The notes: a model not told the origin generated them from the letters alone. Shown: positions 7,710 to 13,767, numbered from the stretch's first letter. The stretch is DNA of 16,084 bases from an uncultured Christensenellaceae bacterium (GCA_910587025.1 CAJUKR010000006.1:31229-47312), one strand, 5' to 3'. Numbers and translations are program-made.

Positions 7710-7739
7710 CGAAAATGCCATGACAAGCAGGCATTTTCG
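7710..7739 (-). promoter_or_regulatory. Stem-loop at the predicted 5' end of the icd mRNA
   Basis: A perfect 10-bp inverted repeat, CGAAAATGCC (7710-7719) and GGCATTTTCG (7730-7739), encloses a 10-base loop. It lies immediately after the icd promoter, so it would form at the very 5' end of that transcript. It could protect the mRNA or act as a control element. It is less convincing as a terminator for ddl because there is no T-run and the icd promoter sits between it and the ddl stop. Confidence 0.55.
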
Positions 7740-7744
7740 TTTGT

Positions 7745-7774
7745 ATTATAACATTATCCGCAGGCTTCCGTCAA
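7745..7774 (-). promoter_or_regulatory. Sigma-A promoter of icd
   Basis: On the minus strand, TTGACG (7774-7769), an 18-base spacer and a perfect TATAAT (7750-7745) lie just after the ddl stop codon. Start would be near 7738, leaving a leader of about 148 bases before the icd ATG. Confidence 0.7.
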
Positions 7775-7797
7775 TCGTTTTCATAAAAGCGAAAAGT

Positions 7798-8877
7798 CTA
7801 TTTTCCGCTCAGAGCGGGCGACGAAAACGAATATGTCAGGCGCGATTTATCGTTATGCCTCTTTACCGCGATCTCGGTCAGCCGTTTCACGAGCGCGGTT
7901 TCGGTCATACCCATGCGGCGGAAGAAATACGACGCCATCGACCCGGGCAGAGTATTGATCTCGTTCAGATACAGCTCGCCGCTTTCCGTCAGCATATAAT
8001 CTATGCGCACTACTCCGGCAAGATCGAGCGATTCGAAGACGTATTTCGTCAGACGCTTGATCTCAGCCGCGGTTTCGTCGGGAATCTCTGCGGGAAGTCG
8101 GCGGCGCATAAGTTCCTTTTTCCCCGAATATTTGTCCTCGAAAGATAAAAACTCTTTCCAGCCGAGCGGTTCTTCCACATCGCTCACGACCGTTTCCCCG
8201 TCGCCGCCGAGCGCCGCACAGTTCAGCTCCCTGAATCCGACGAGCAATTTTTCGGCGATCACGACGTTATCGAACGACAGCGCGACGCGCGACGCTTCTA
8301 CCAGTTCCGCCTCGTTATGCGCCGCGGAAACGCCTATAGAAGAACCGAGCGACGCGGGTTTGATTATGAACGGATAGCCGATGTCGTTTATCCTGTCCGC
8401 GACCGCGTATATGTCTTTGTCGAACTCTTTGCGCGTAAACGTCGTATACGGTACGGTCGGTATTCCGCTCATAATCGCATATCGCTTGAACGCCGCTTTG
8501 TCCATGCACAGCGCGCTCTGAAGCACTCCCGATCCGGTATACGGCACGCCGCACAGCTCGAGCAGTCCCTGAAGAGTTCCGTCCTCTCCGTTCATGCCGT
8601 GACAGCACAGCACCGCCGCGTCCATTTCCGCGACTTTCTTTCCCCTGTCGGTGTACAGTCCGCGCGACCCCGGGCGCGGATGCACGCGCCTGAGTTTACC
8701 CTTATTGCGCCTGAAACCGACGTCGAACAATTCTTTGCCGATATACCATTCGCCGCGTTCGTCTATGTACACTGGGAGCGGATCAAGCGCTCTCACCGAA
8801 CAGGCGAGCTGTACTCCGGTCACGATACTGACGTTATGCTCGCACGATTTGCCTCCGAAAATTATCGCAATAGCCAT
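7798..8877 (-). CDS. ddl: D-alanine--D-alanine ligase
   Basis: This 359-residue cytosolic ATP-grasp enzyme joins two D-alanines for peptidoglycan precursors. The N-terminus IIFGGKSCEHNVSIVTG is the Ddl signature (GG.S.EH.VS). HGMNGEDGTLQGLLELCGVPYTGSGVLQSALCMDK, PFIIKPASLGSSIGV and VVRIDYMLTESGELYLNEINTLPGS follow in the usual order. The omega-loop has FEDKYSGK: the Lys-Tyr pair is that of true D-Ala-D-Ala ligases rather than the Lys-His of VanA-type D-lactate ligases. I chose ATG 8877 because it begins with the conserved beta strand and has GGGAG nine bases upstream; an in-frame ATG at 8919 would add 14 residues that do not match the family. The ribosome site lies inside a hairpin. The gene follows the large lipoprotein gene by 91 bases on the same strand, without an obvious promoter of its own. 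Confidence 0.94.
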   Translation of the reverse strand: MAIAIIFGGKSCEHNVSIVTGVQLACSVRALDPLPVYIDERGEWYIGKELFDVGFRRNKGKLRRVHPRPGSRGLYTDRGKKVAEMDAAVLCCHGMNGEDGTLQGLLELCGVPYTGSGVLQSALCMDKAAFKRYAIMSGIPTVPYTTFTRKEFDKDIYAVADRINDIGYPFIIKPASLGSSIGVSAAHNEAELVEASRVALSFDNVVIAEKLLVGFRELNCAALGGDGETVVSDVEEPLGWKEFLSFEDKYSGKKELMRRRLPAEIPDETAAEIKRLTKYVFESLDLAGVVRIDYMLTESGELYLNEINTLPGSMASYFFRRMGMTETALVKRLTEIAVKRHNDKSRLTYSFSSPALSGK

Positions 8878-8886
8878 AAAATAAAT

Positions 8887-8916
8887 CTCCCTCGTAGTGT
8901 ATATGCAACGAGGGAG
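8887..8916 (-). promoter_or_regulatory. Hairpin covering the ddl ribosome-binding site
   Basis: A perfect 9-bp inverted repeat, CTCCCTCGT (8887-8895) with ACGAGGGAG (8908-8916), has a 12-base loop. On the ddl mRNA its 3' arm ACGAGGGAG contains the Shine-Dalgarno sequence, so the folded form would block ddl translation. ATTTATTTT follows the stem, so it could also act as a weak terminator or attenuator for transcripts coming from the upstream lipoprotein gene. Confidence 0.6.
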
Positions 8917-8968
8917 CATTTGGGTGCGCGTTTTCCGACAATATGTATATATGAAAATTTTTTCCGTT

Positions 8969-10795
8969 TTATTCCTTATCGAACGAATCGGGCGAAACTT
9001 TTTCTATCATTCCGTCATACTCTTCGGTTTCGTACTTTTCTCCGCCGGCGAGAACAGACTGCGACGAAGAAAATTTGCAATCGTAAAACGCATACAAAAG
9101 AATCGTATTATCGCCCGCAAACGATGCAAATCCACCCGCTATATGCGACGATGAAACGTCGCCCGCCGCAAAGCAGTCTTTGACCGAATGCGGCGTATAA
9201 TCGCTTCCGACATATCCCACGAAGCCGCCGGCGTAAACCGCCTGCGCCCCGTCCCCGACAACAGCAGAGGCGTAAGAACCGGACAGCGATATATCGGCAT
9301 TGTCCGCCGCGCCGATAAAGCCGCCCGCGACCGCAAGGTTTCCGCGCGACTTAACGACCACGCTTCCGCCCGCAATGCAGCCCGATACCGAAGGTCTTGC
9401 CGATCTGTCGCCGCGCGCGATTCCGATCGCTCCTCCCGCGCGAACGGCGGAGCCGGTCGCGTTTACGCTTCCGACGACATGACAATCGGATATGCGCGTT
9501 CCGCCCGAGATCATGCCCGCAAGCACCCCGATATTATATGCGCCGTCGCCGCTAACGGTTACGGATATATCCGCGGCGTTCAGGTTTTTAATTTCGCCGC
9601 CCGACACTACGCCGAACAATCCGATGTAATATTCGGGCGCCGACACATTTTCCGCAACGCACAATATTTTCGCATTTTTCACAGAGAAACCGTTGCCGTC
9701 GAACGTCCCCTTAAAAGCGAGATCCTCGCAAAAGCCTATGGGAACGAATACATTACCGCCGAGGTCTATATCAGCCGAAAGCAGATAGTACGCCGACGCA
9801 TACGTTCCCACCGCTCCGTTGATTTTATCCGAAATATATTTCAGTTCCGCACCCGACGAAATAAGATACGGATCGACTTCCGTTCCCGATCCGCGCGGTT
9901 CGAGCTTTTCCGTACCGTTCCACGGTCTGTTTTCGTCCTCTTTGCCGCAGATCGTACACAAATAGTCGTTTCCGTAGTCATGTTCGCTCACGGCATGACC
10001 GACTCCGCACACAATGCAGACGTGTTCCTCCGAATAACAATGCGCGACATGCTTCCACGACGCATATAACACAGCGTCTCCGCCCCGCGTCGCATCGAAA
10101 ACCGAAGTGAATTCGGGATCGGTAAACCAACCGACGAATTCATATCCGTCTTTCGACGGCGAAATGAACGTTATGTCCGATTCGACCGTATACTCGGTCG
10201 GATTGCCGCAGTTGTCCGAAACGTTTTCATACGTTATGCGGTAAACAACGGGCGTATATTCGGCGATAAACACGGTTTCTTCGGACGTCGGCGTGAAAGG
10301 AAAAACAACGGATCGCCCCTCTGCCGTCCACCCGATAAATTCGTAGTGCGGCACGGCATAATCGAAATCGGTCGGGACTCCCGATATTTCGCCGCCCGCA
10401 TCCTGTTCGTAAGTTTTCGAGCTTTTCCCCGCCGCCTCGAAACGATAATAATATCTGACAGGCTGTTCGGGTTCGATCGGTTTCTCCGGCTCGTCTGGTG
10501 TATCCGGCTCCGTAGGTTTTTCGGGTTCGTCGGGTTGTTCCGGTTCGGTCGGTGTCTCGGGCTTTTCGGGTTCCGTCGGCGGAATATCGGGTTCTTCGGG
10601 TTCGGGCTCGGTCGGAAAAGACGGCGTGTCCGGCGCATCAGGTTCGGTAGGCTCGACAGGCAACGTAGGCGACCCGATCTCCCCGGGCGGTTCGTTTTCG
10701 ACCGCACCGCAGGACGAAAACATGCTCACACATACAAAAAGAGCGATCATTGCTAACAAGACAACAATCGCTCCGATTGCGAATTTCTTTTCCAT
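8969..10795 (-). CDS. Large surface lipoprotein with Pro/Glu stalk, Listeria-Bacteroides-type repeats and GLUG-like repeats
   Basis: This 608-residue protein probably sits outside the membrane. A signal peptide (residues 1-28) ends in FSSC, an imperfect lipobox with Cys29. A Pro/Glu/Thr/Asp-rich stalk (36-112) follows. Next come two modules like the Listeria-Bacteroides repeat (InlB B-repeat type), with YEFIGW and GYEFVGWFTDPEFTSVFD, each ending in an aromatic 'Y..W/Y' strand (about 113-250). A short region with two CxxC pairs (HVCIVCG and YLCTICG, about 255-290) comes next, then a C-terminal beta-helix-like part built of GLUG-type units (ADIDLGG, FKGTFDGNGF, YYIGLFG, YNIGVLAG, AGGFIG, YAGGFVGYVG). 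Function is unknown; adhesion or binding at the cell surface is the usual guess. AGGAGG (10809-10804) is eight bases before ATG 10795; GTG at 10798 is an alternative. A consensus promoter precedes it, and ddl follows. Confidence 0.88.
   Translation of the reverse strand: MEKKFAIGAIVVLLAMIALFVCVSMFSSCGAVENEPPGEIGSPTLPVEPTEPDAPDTPSFPTEPEPEEPDIPPTEPEKPETPTEPEQPDEPEKPTEPDTPDEPEKPIEPEQPVRYYYRFEAAGKSSKTYEQDAGGEISGVPTDFDYAVPHYEFIGWTAEGRSVVFPFTPTSEETVFIAEYTPVVYRITYENVSDNCGNPTEYTVESDITFISPSKDGYEFVGWFTDPEFTSVFDATRGGDAVLYASWKHVAHCYSEEHVCIVCGVGHAVSEHDYGNDYLCTICGKEDENRPWNGTEKLEPRGSGTEVDPYLISSGAELKYISDKINGAVGTYASAYYLLSADIDLGGNVFVPIGFCEDLAFKGTFDGNGFSVKNAKILCVAENVSAPEYYIGLFGVVSGGEIKNLNAADISVTVSGDGAYNIGVLAGMISGGTRISDCHVVGSVNATGSAVRAGGAIGIARGDRSARPSVSGCIAGGSVVVKSRGNLAVAGGFIGAADNADISLSGSYASAVVGDGAQAVYAGGFVGYVGSDYTPHSVKDCFAAGDVSSSHIAGGFASFAGDNTILLYAFYDCKFSSSQSVLAGGEKYETEEYDGMIEKVSPDSFDKE
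10460..10690 (-). repeat. Degenerate Pro/Glu/Thr codon repeat in the lipoprotein stalk
   Basis: The stalk of the large lipoprotein is built from short in-frame units such as EPEKPTEPDTPDEPEKP, giving degenerate tandem DNA repeats (on the plus strand, many TTCGGG and GGTTCGGTCGG-like units). Such tracts can change length by slippage. They usually act as an extended spacer through the cell wall. Confidence 0.8.
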
Positions 10796-10834
10796 CACTC
10801 ACACCTCCTTTGTTCTTACATATAATGTAAATTT

Positions 10835-10863
10835 ATTATAGTACCACCGTTTTTCGGTGTCAA
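10835..10863 (-). promoter_or_regulatory. Consensus sigma-A promoter of the large lipoprotein gene, with dyads
   Basis: On the minus strand, TTGACA (10863-10858), a 17-base spacer and TATAAT (10840-10835) are both perfect. The spacer contains a 5-bp dyad, CACCG-AAAAA-CGGTG (10859-10845). A second dyad, TTACAT-N3-ATGTAA (10830-10816), covers the predicted start site. Either could be a repressor site; that is inference from symmetry and position. Confidence 0.75.
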
Positions 10864-10931
10864 ACAAATAATGAGCGTCTTCGGCAAAATTTTCATATTT
10901 TTTACAATCCGTCCGAATGTTACCGATAATT

Positions 10932-11327
10932 TCAAAACAATTTATATGTTTCGAACACGTTTCCTTCAAACTTTTTCCTTTTTTCGCTCCAAAACTCGAA
11001 AACAAGCGATCGCAGATCTTTATCCGAAATATTGTTCATCATATCGTAAATCCACCCGTCCACAACTTCGAGCTTCCTTCCTTCGGAGCTAAGATACGAT
11101 ATGATTTCGTCCGATCTCGCCTCACAGTCGCCTGTAATCCGAATGAAAATTCTTTTGAGCCGAAACAACATCGCAATACATAAATATTTGCCGTAGTCCT
11201 CCGCTCTTCTGCTTCGCTTCGGAATCCTCATAAATTCTTCGACATCTTTTCCGCACAACATGGCAAACGCCGCGCGCTCCTGCTCGAGCGTATATTTGTC
11301 ATTAACAATTTCGAAAACCGTTTTCAT
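10932..11327 (-). CDS. Hypothetical protein, 131 residues, divergent from a small XRE regulator
   Basis: I do not recognise this protein. It is 131 residues, largely alpha-helical by composition and rich in Lys, Arg, Glu and Asp, with no signal peptide or membrane span. The C-terminal half contains WIYDMMNNISDKDLRSLVFEFWSEKRKKF. ATG at 11327 has GGAG ten bases upstream and a near-perfect sigma-A promoter about 40 bases further. The promoter overlaps two dyad repeats shared with the divergent XRE-type gene at 11443, so the two probably form one regulated unit. The reading frame is more AT-rich than the neighbouring housekeeping genes, which hints at more recent acquisition. No terminator is obvious before the next gene. 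A toxin-antitoxin or phage-derived origin is possible but nothing in the sequence proves it. Confidence 0.65.
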   Translation of the reverse strand: MKTVFEIVNDKYTLEQERAAFAMLCGKDVEEFMRIPKRSRRAEDYGKYLCIAMLFRLKRIFIRITGDCEARSDEIISYLSSEGRKLEVVDGWIYDMMNNISDKDLRSLVFEFWSEKRKKFEGNVFETYKLF

Positions 11328-11366
11328 TTTTTGATTTCTCCGAGACAGCCGATTGGGCTATAATAT

Positions 11367-11395
11367 ATTATAGTAGCTATTTCAGCTATAGTCAA
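11367..11395 (-). promoter_or_regulatory. Sigma-A promoter of the 131-residue protein gene
   Basis: On the minus strand, TTGACT (11395-11390), a 17-base spacer and a perfect TATAAT (11372-11367). The -10 box is half of a 16-bp perfect palindrome, CTATAATATATTATAG (11358-11373). The spacer and -35 box are covered by the dyad repeats at 11374-11408, as expected for a repressed promoter. Confidence 0.75.
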
Positions 11396-11408
11396 GCTAT
11401 TTCAGCTA
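11374..11408. promoter_or_regulatory. Twin 14-bp dyad repeats, likely operator of the small XRE regulator
   Basis: AGCTATTTCAGCTA occurs twice without mismatch, at 11375-11388 and 11395-11408, exactly 20 bp apart (about two helical turns). Each copy is an inverted repeat, AGCT-N6-AGCT at its core; the first extends to TAGCT-N5-AGCTA. They overlap the spacer and -35 box of the minus promoter and lie just upstream of a TATAAT (11418-11423) that could serve the plus-strand XRE gene. The natural candidate to bind them is the XRE protein encoded at 11443, repressing both directions. Confidence 0.7.
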
Positions 11409-11442
11409 CATATTTGATATAATTTTCAGGGAGAATGTTATA

Positions 11443-11709
11443 ATGGAAACACTGAATCGAATCATGAAAAAAGAACGTGAAAATCGCGTAGATCTATTGA
11501 AAAAATTATTCAGCGCGCGGCTCAAAGAAATCAGAGAGGAAAAACAGCTTTCGCAAAAAAACGTCGCGTACAAACTGGGCTGTGCCGTCAGCACTTACGC
11601 GAATTGGGAGCAAGGACGAACGGAGCCGAGCATATACGATATTTTCAATCTGATGTGGGTATATGAAATCGAAGCCAACGAATTATTCGACGTAAACAGC
11701 ATCACATAA
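11443..11709 (+). CDS. Small XRE-family HTH transcriptional regulator
   Basis: This is an 88-residue cytosolic DNA-binding protein. A basic helical N-terminus (residues 1-25) is followed by a Cro/CI-type helix-turn-helix (about 26-80): LKEIREEKQLSQKNVAYKLGCAVSTYANWEQGRTEPSIYDIFNL. The turn and recognition helix (KNVAYKLGCAVSTYANWE) match the HTH_3 family pattern. There is no extra effector domain, so it resembles antitoxin or prophage-type repressors. ATG 11443 has AGGGAGA eight bases upstream. A TATAAT at 11418-11423 gives a very short leader, but its -35 region is poor, which suits weak or activated expression. It is followed by a strong terminator at 11712-11740. It is transcribed away from the 131-residue protein gene and probably controls both through the shared repeats. 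Confidence 0.88.
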   Translation: METLNRIMKKERENRVDLLKKLFSARLKEIREEKQLSQKNVAYKLGCAVSTYANWEQGRTEPSIYDIFNLMWVYEIEANELFDVNSIT

Positions 11710-11711
11710 AG

Positions 11712-11740
11712 ATAGCGACGGCGCTTTGCCGTCGCTATTT
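11712..11740 (+). terminator. Rho-independent terminator after the small XRE gene
   Basis: An 11-bp perfect stem, ATAGCGACGGC (11712-11722) with GCCGTCGCTAT (11728-11738), has a 5-base loop and is followed by TTTGTATATTT. It also lies just past the 3' end of the minus-strand tRNA-Arg and could end that transcript as well. Confidence 0.88.
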
Positions 11741-11751
11741 GTATATTTGCA

Positions 11752-11826
11752 TGGTACTCCCTGCGGGAATCGAACCCACAACTGCCCCTTAGGAGGGGGC
11801 TGTTATATCCATTTAACTAAGGGAGC
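11752..11826 (-). tRNA. tRNA-Arg (anticodon CCU)
   Basis: The minus strand reads a complete 75-base tRNA. It has acceptor GCTCCCT paired with AGGGAGT, a D-arm around GTTAAATGGATATAAC, an anticodon stem GCCCC/GGGGC with loop CTCCTAA (anticodon CCU), a T-arm with GTTCGATTC, and an encoded CCA end. The anticodon decodes AGG. The first acceptor pair is a G-T wobble. It has its own promoter directly upstream. Confidence 0.95.
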
Positions 11827-11838
11827 AAACTCATGATT

Positions 11839-11867
11839 ATTCTACACTGCGACAATGATTTTGTCAA
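11839..11867 (-). promoter_or_regulatory. Sigma-A promoter of tRNA-Arg
   Basis: On the minus strand, a perfect TTGACA (11867-11862), a 17-base spacer and TAGAAT (11844-11839), ending 12 bases before the mature tRNA 5' end. Confidence 0.8.
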
Positions 11868-11925
11868 GAGATATTACGGAACGCGGCAATCATTTTCCAA
11901 AAAATATATTTTATACTTTTCTTTA

Positions 11926-11954
11926 TTGACTATTTGCTTCGGGTGTGATAAAAT
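11926..11954 (+). promoter_or_regulatory. Sigma-A promoter of leuB, predicted leaderless start
   Basis: TTGACT (11926-11931), a 17-base spacer and TAAAAT (11949-11954) are followed by six bases and the leuB ATG at 11961. The normal start point coincides with the A of ATG. An A/T-rich stretch at 11896-11920 could act as an UP element. A 5-bp dyad, CGGGT (11940-11944) and ACCCG (11955-11959), flanks the -10 box and might be an operator. Confidence 0.75.
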
Positions 11955-11960
11955 ACCCGT

Positions 11961-13019
11961 ATGAGCAATAAAAATATAGTAATACTGGCAGGCGACGGGA
12001 TCGGTCCCGAAATCACCGACGCGGCGGTTGTCGCGCTCAAAGCCGTGGAAAAGAAATTCGGACATAAGTTCGATCTCGACTATCGTTATATGGGCGGATC
12101 GGCAATAGATAAATTCGGAGTGCCGCTTCCCGACGAAACGGTAACCGCATGCAAAACGGCGGACGGCGTGCTCCTCGGCGCGGTAGGCGGACCGAAATGG
12201 GACGCGCAACCCGCGGAAAACAGACCCGAGAAAGGTCTGCTCGGCATTCGTTCGGCGCTCGGGCTTTACGCCAACCTGCGCCCCGCGGTGATCTATCCCG
12301 AACTCACATCCGCAAGCCCGCTCAAAAAAGAAATACTCGATCGCGGCGTAGACGTTATGGTCGTACGCGAACTGATCGGCGGAATCTATTTCGGACCGAG
12401 AGCGGCTTCCGACGACGGCGACAGCGCATACGATACGGAAATTTACAGTACGGAAGAAGTGCGCAGAATAGCGAAAGTCGCATTCGACATCGCAATGACG
12501 CGCAGAAAAAAAGTTACGAGCGTGGACAAAGCCAACGTATTGCTGTCATCGCGACTGTGGCGTCGCATCGTAAACGAAATCGCGACCGAATACCCCGAAG
12601 TCGAAGTTAATCATATCTATGTCGACAACGCCGCAATGCAGCTTGTCAAAGACCCGTCGCAATTCGACGTGCTTCTCTGTCCGAATATGTTCGGTGACAT
12701 TCTGAGCGACGAAGCGAGCCAGATAACGGGTTCGATCGGACTTCTCCCCTCCTCCTCGCTCGGCACATGCAAAGCAGGACTGTTCGAGCCCATTCACGGC
12801 TCGGCGCCGGACATAGCGGGGCTCGATGTAGCCAACCCCATCGCGACAGTGCTTGCCGCGGCGATGATGCTCGACAATATGGGACTCAACGATGAAGCGC
12901 GCGCAGTCGAAGCCGCAGTCGGTAAAGTGATCGCCGACGGATGGCGCACCCCCGACATGGGCGAAGGCAAACGCGTAGGTTGCAAAAAAATGGGCGAGCT
13001 TATCGCCGACGCTATATAA
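11961..13019 (+). CDS. leuB: 3-isopropylmalate dehydrogenase
   Basis: This 352-residue NAD-dependent enzyme of leucine biosynthesis oxidises and decarboxylates 3-isopropylmalate. It is full length for the family. Signature segments are GDGIGPEITDAA (residues 11-22), GAVGGPKWD, RPEKGLLGIRSALGLYANLRP (substrate arginines), RELIGGIYFGPR, TSVDKANVL with the catalytic lysine, VDNAAMQL, MFGDILSDEAS with the metal aspartates, and the NAD-binding EPIHGSAPDIAG, which separates it from NADP isocitrate dehydrogenases. The start at 11961 is fixed by the family N-terminus and by the promoter ending six bases upstream; no Shine-Dalgarno exists, so translation is probably leaderless. No leuA, leuC or leuD is adjacent, and there is no leader for a T-box or leucine attenuator. 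The membrane XRE regulator follows 24 bases later and is probably co-transcribed. Confidence 0.97.
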   Translation: MSNKNIVILAGDGIGPEITDAAVVALKAVEKKFGHKFDLDYRYMGGSAIDKFGVPLPDETVTACKTADGVLLGAVGGPKWDAQPAENRPEKGLLGIRSALGLYANLRPAVIYPELTSASPLKKEILDRGVDVMVVRELIGGIYFGPRAASDDGDSAYDTEIYSTEEVRRIAKVAFDIAMTRRKKVTSVDKANVLLSSRLWRRIVNEIATEYPEVEVNHIYVDNAAMQLVKDPSQFDVLLCPNMFGDILSDEASQITGSIGLLPSSSLGTCKAGLFEPIHGSAPDIAGLDVANPIATVLAAAMMLDNMGLNDEARAVEAAVGKVIADGWRTPDMGEGKRVGCKKMGELIADAI

Positions 13020-13043
13020 TCGTATCAAATCCGTGGTGAAAAT

Positions 13044-13715
13044 ATGGACGAACAGGAAAGGCTTGCCCACAATCTGACCGCTTTCCGCAAAGCGGCGGGA
13101 ATGACTCAGCTCGAGCTTGCCGAAAAAATAAAATACTCGAATAAAACAGTGTCCAAATGGGAGAGAGCGGAAAGCTATCCCGATATTTTCACGCTTAAAA
13201 AGATCGCCGAACTGTACGGAGTGACGGTAAACGATATTCTGGACGGCATAGTGCCCACAAGCGTGGGAGAAAAGCCGGACTCGGCGTTCGACGACCCGAA
13301 GTACCCCATCAAGCGCGCCATGCTGATTATGTCGTGTGCGTTGCTCTTCTGTCTGACCAGCATAGCCTTCTTTCTGACGGTATTCTATGTCGGAGCGGGA
13401 CACAAGCCGGACGGCAGCGTTATCGTATCGCTCGCAAATGCCGACGGTTATTGGTATTGGTGTTACTTCATATACAATATACCGCTCGACGCTATCGCCT
13501 GCTTCGTGTTCATGCTCGTCGTACACAAGCACGCCGAAAAATGGTGTCTTTCCGCCATACTTTGGGGCGCGTTGCTCAGCATTCACCTGTCGCTCATGTA
13601 TATAAATCAGTTCGCCGCGCTCATCTATATTTGCGGCGTTCCGTTCCAGATAGTCATAAACAACTTCTGTCGGTACATCAACCTTGCAATCAACGACGGC
13701 GAACCGAAAAAATAA
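13044..13715 (+). CDS. Membrane-attached XRE-family HTH regulator
   Basis: This 223-residue protein has an N-terminal Cro/CI helix-turn-helix (about residues 8-65: LTAFRKAAGMTQLELAEKIKYSNKTVSKWERAESYPDIFTLKKIAELYGVTVNDIL). A short linker leads to four predicted membrane helices (about 91-116, 139-160, 170-190 and 194-212). HTH proteins of this shape are common in Firmicutes, where the membrane part may sense the envelope or a partner membrane protein; the signal here is unknown. It starts 24 bases after leuB, with a weak GGTG six bases before ATG, so it is likely translated from the leuB transcript. A strong terminator follows. The link to leuB may be only positional: an XRE regulator of this kind is not a known leucine regulator. 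Confidence 0.87.
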   Translation: MDEQERLAHNLTAFRKAAGMTQLELAEKIKYSNKTVSKWERAESYPDIFTLKKIAELYGVTVNDILDGIVPTSVGEKPDSAFDDPKYPIKRAMLIMSCALLFCLTSIAFFLTVFYVGAGHKPDGSVIVSLANADGYWYWCYFIYNIPLDAIACFVFMLVVHKHAEKWCLSAILWGALLSIHLSLMYINQFAALIYICGVPFQIVINNFCRYINLAINDGEPKK

Positions 13716-13727
13716 TAGGAACTAAAC

Positions 13728-13767
13728 AAAACGGCGTTTGCTTCAATCGAAACAAGCGCCGTTTTTT
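13728..13767. terminator. Strong bidirectional terminator between converging genes
   Basis: AAAACGGCGTTTG (13728-13740) pairs with CAAGCGCCGTTTT (13753-13765), 13 bp with one G-T pair, with a 12-base loop and T-runs on both strands. It ends leuB-XRE transcripts from the left and Dabb-gene transcripts from the right. Confidence 0.9.

Noticed and set aside
7710..7739. Terminator for ddl
   Set aside because: There is no T-run after the stem, and the icd promoter lies between the ddl stop and the stem, which fits a 5' leader hairpin better.
8878..8919. A longer ddl starting at ATG 8919
   Set aside because: The extra 14 residues would be encoded by the hairpin and do not match the Ddl N-terminus, while ATG 8877 has a well-placed GGGAG.
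10460..10690. CRISPR-like or intergenic tandem array
   Set aside because: The units are degenerate, short and fully in frame with the Pro/Glu stalk of a secreted protein; there are no uniform repeats and spacers.
11868..11960. T-box or leucine attenuator for leuB
   Set aside because: The promoter abuts the ATG, so no leader RNA exists to hold such an element.
12546..13586. A 346-codon open frame on the minus strand opposite leuB and the membrane XRE gene
   Set aside because: leuB and the XRE protein are unmistakable on the plus strand; the opposite frame shows shadow composition and no motif.
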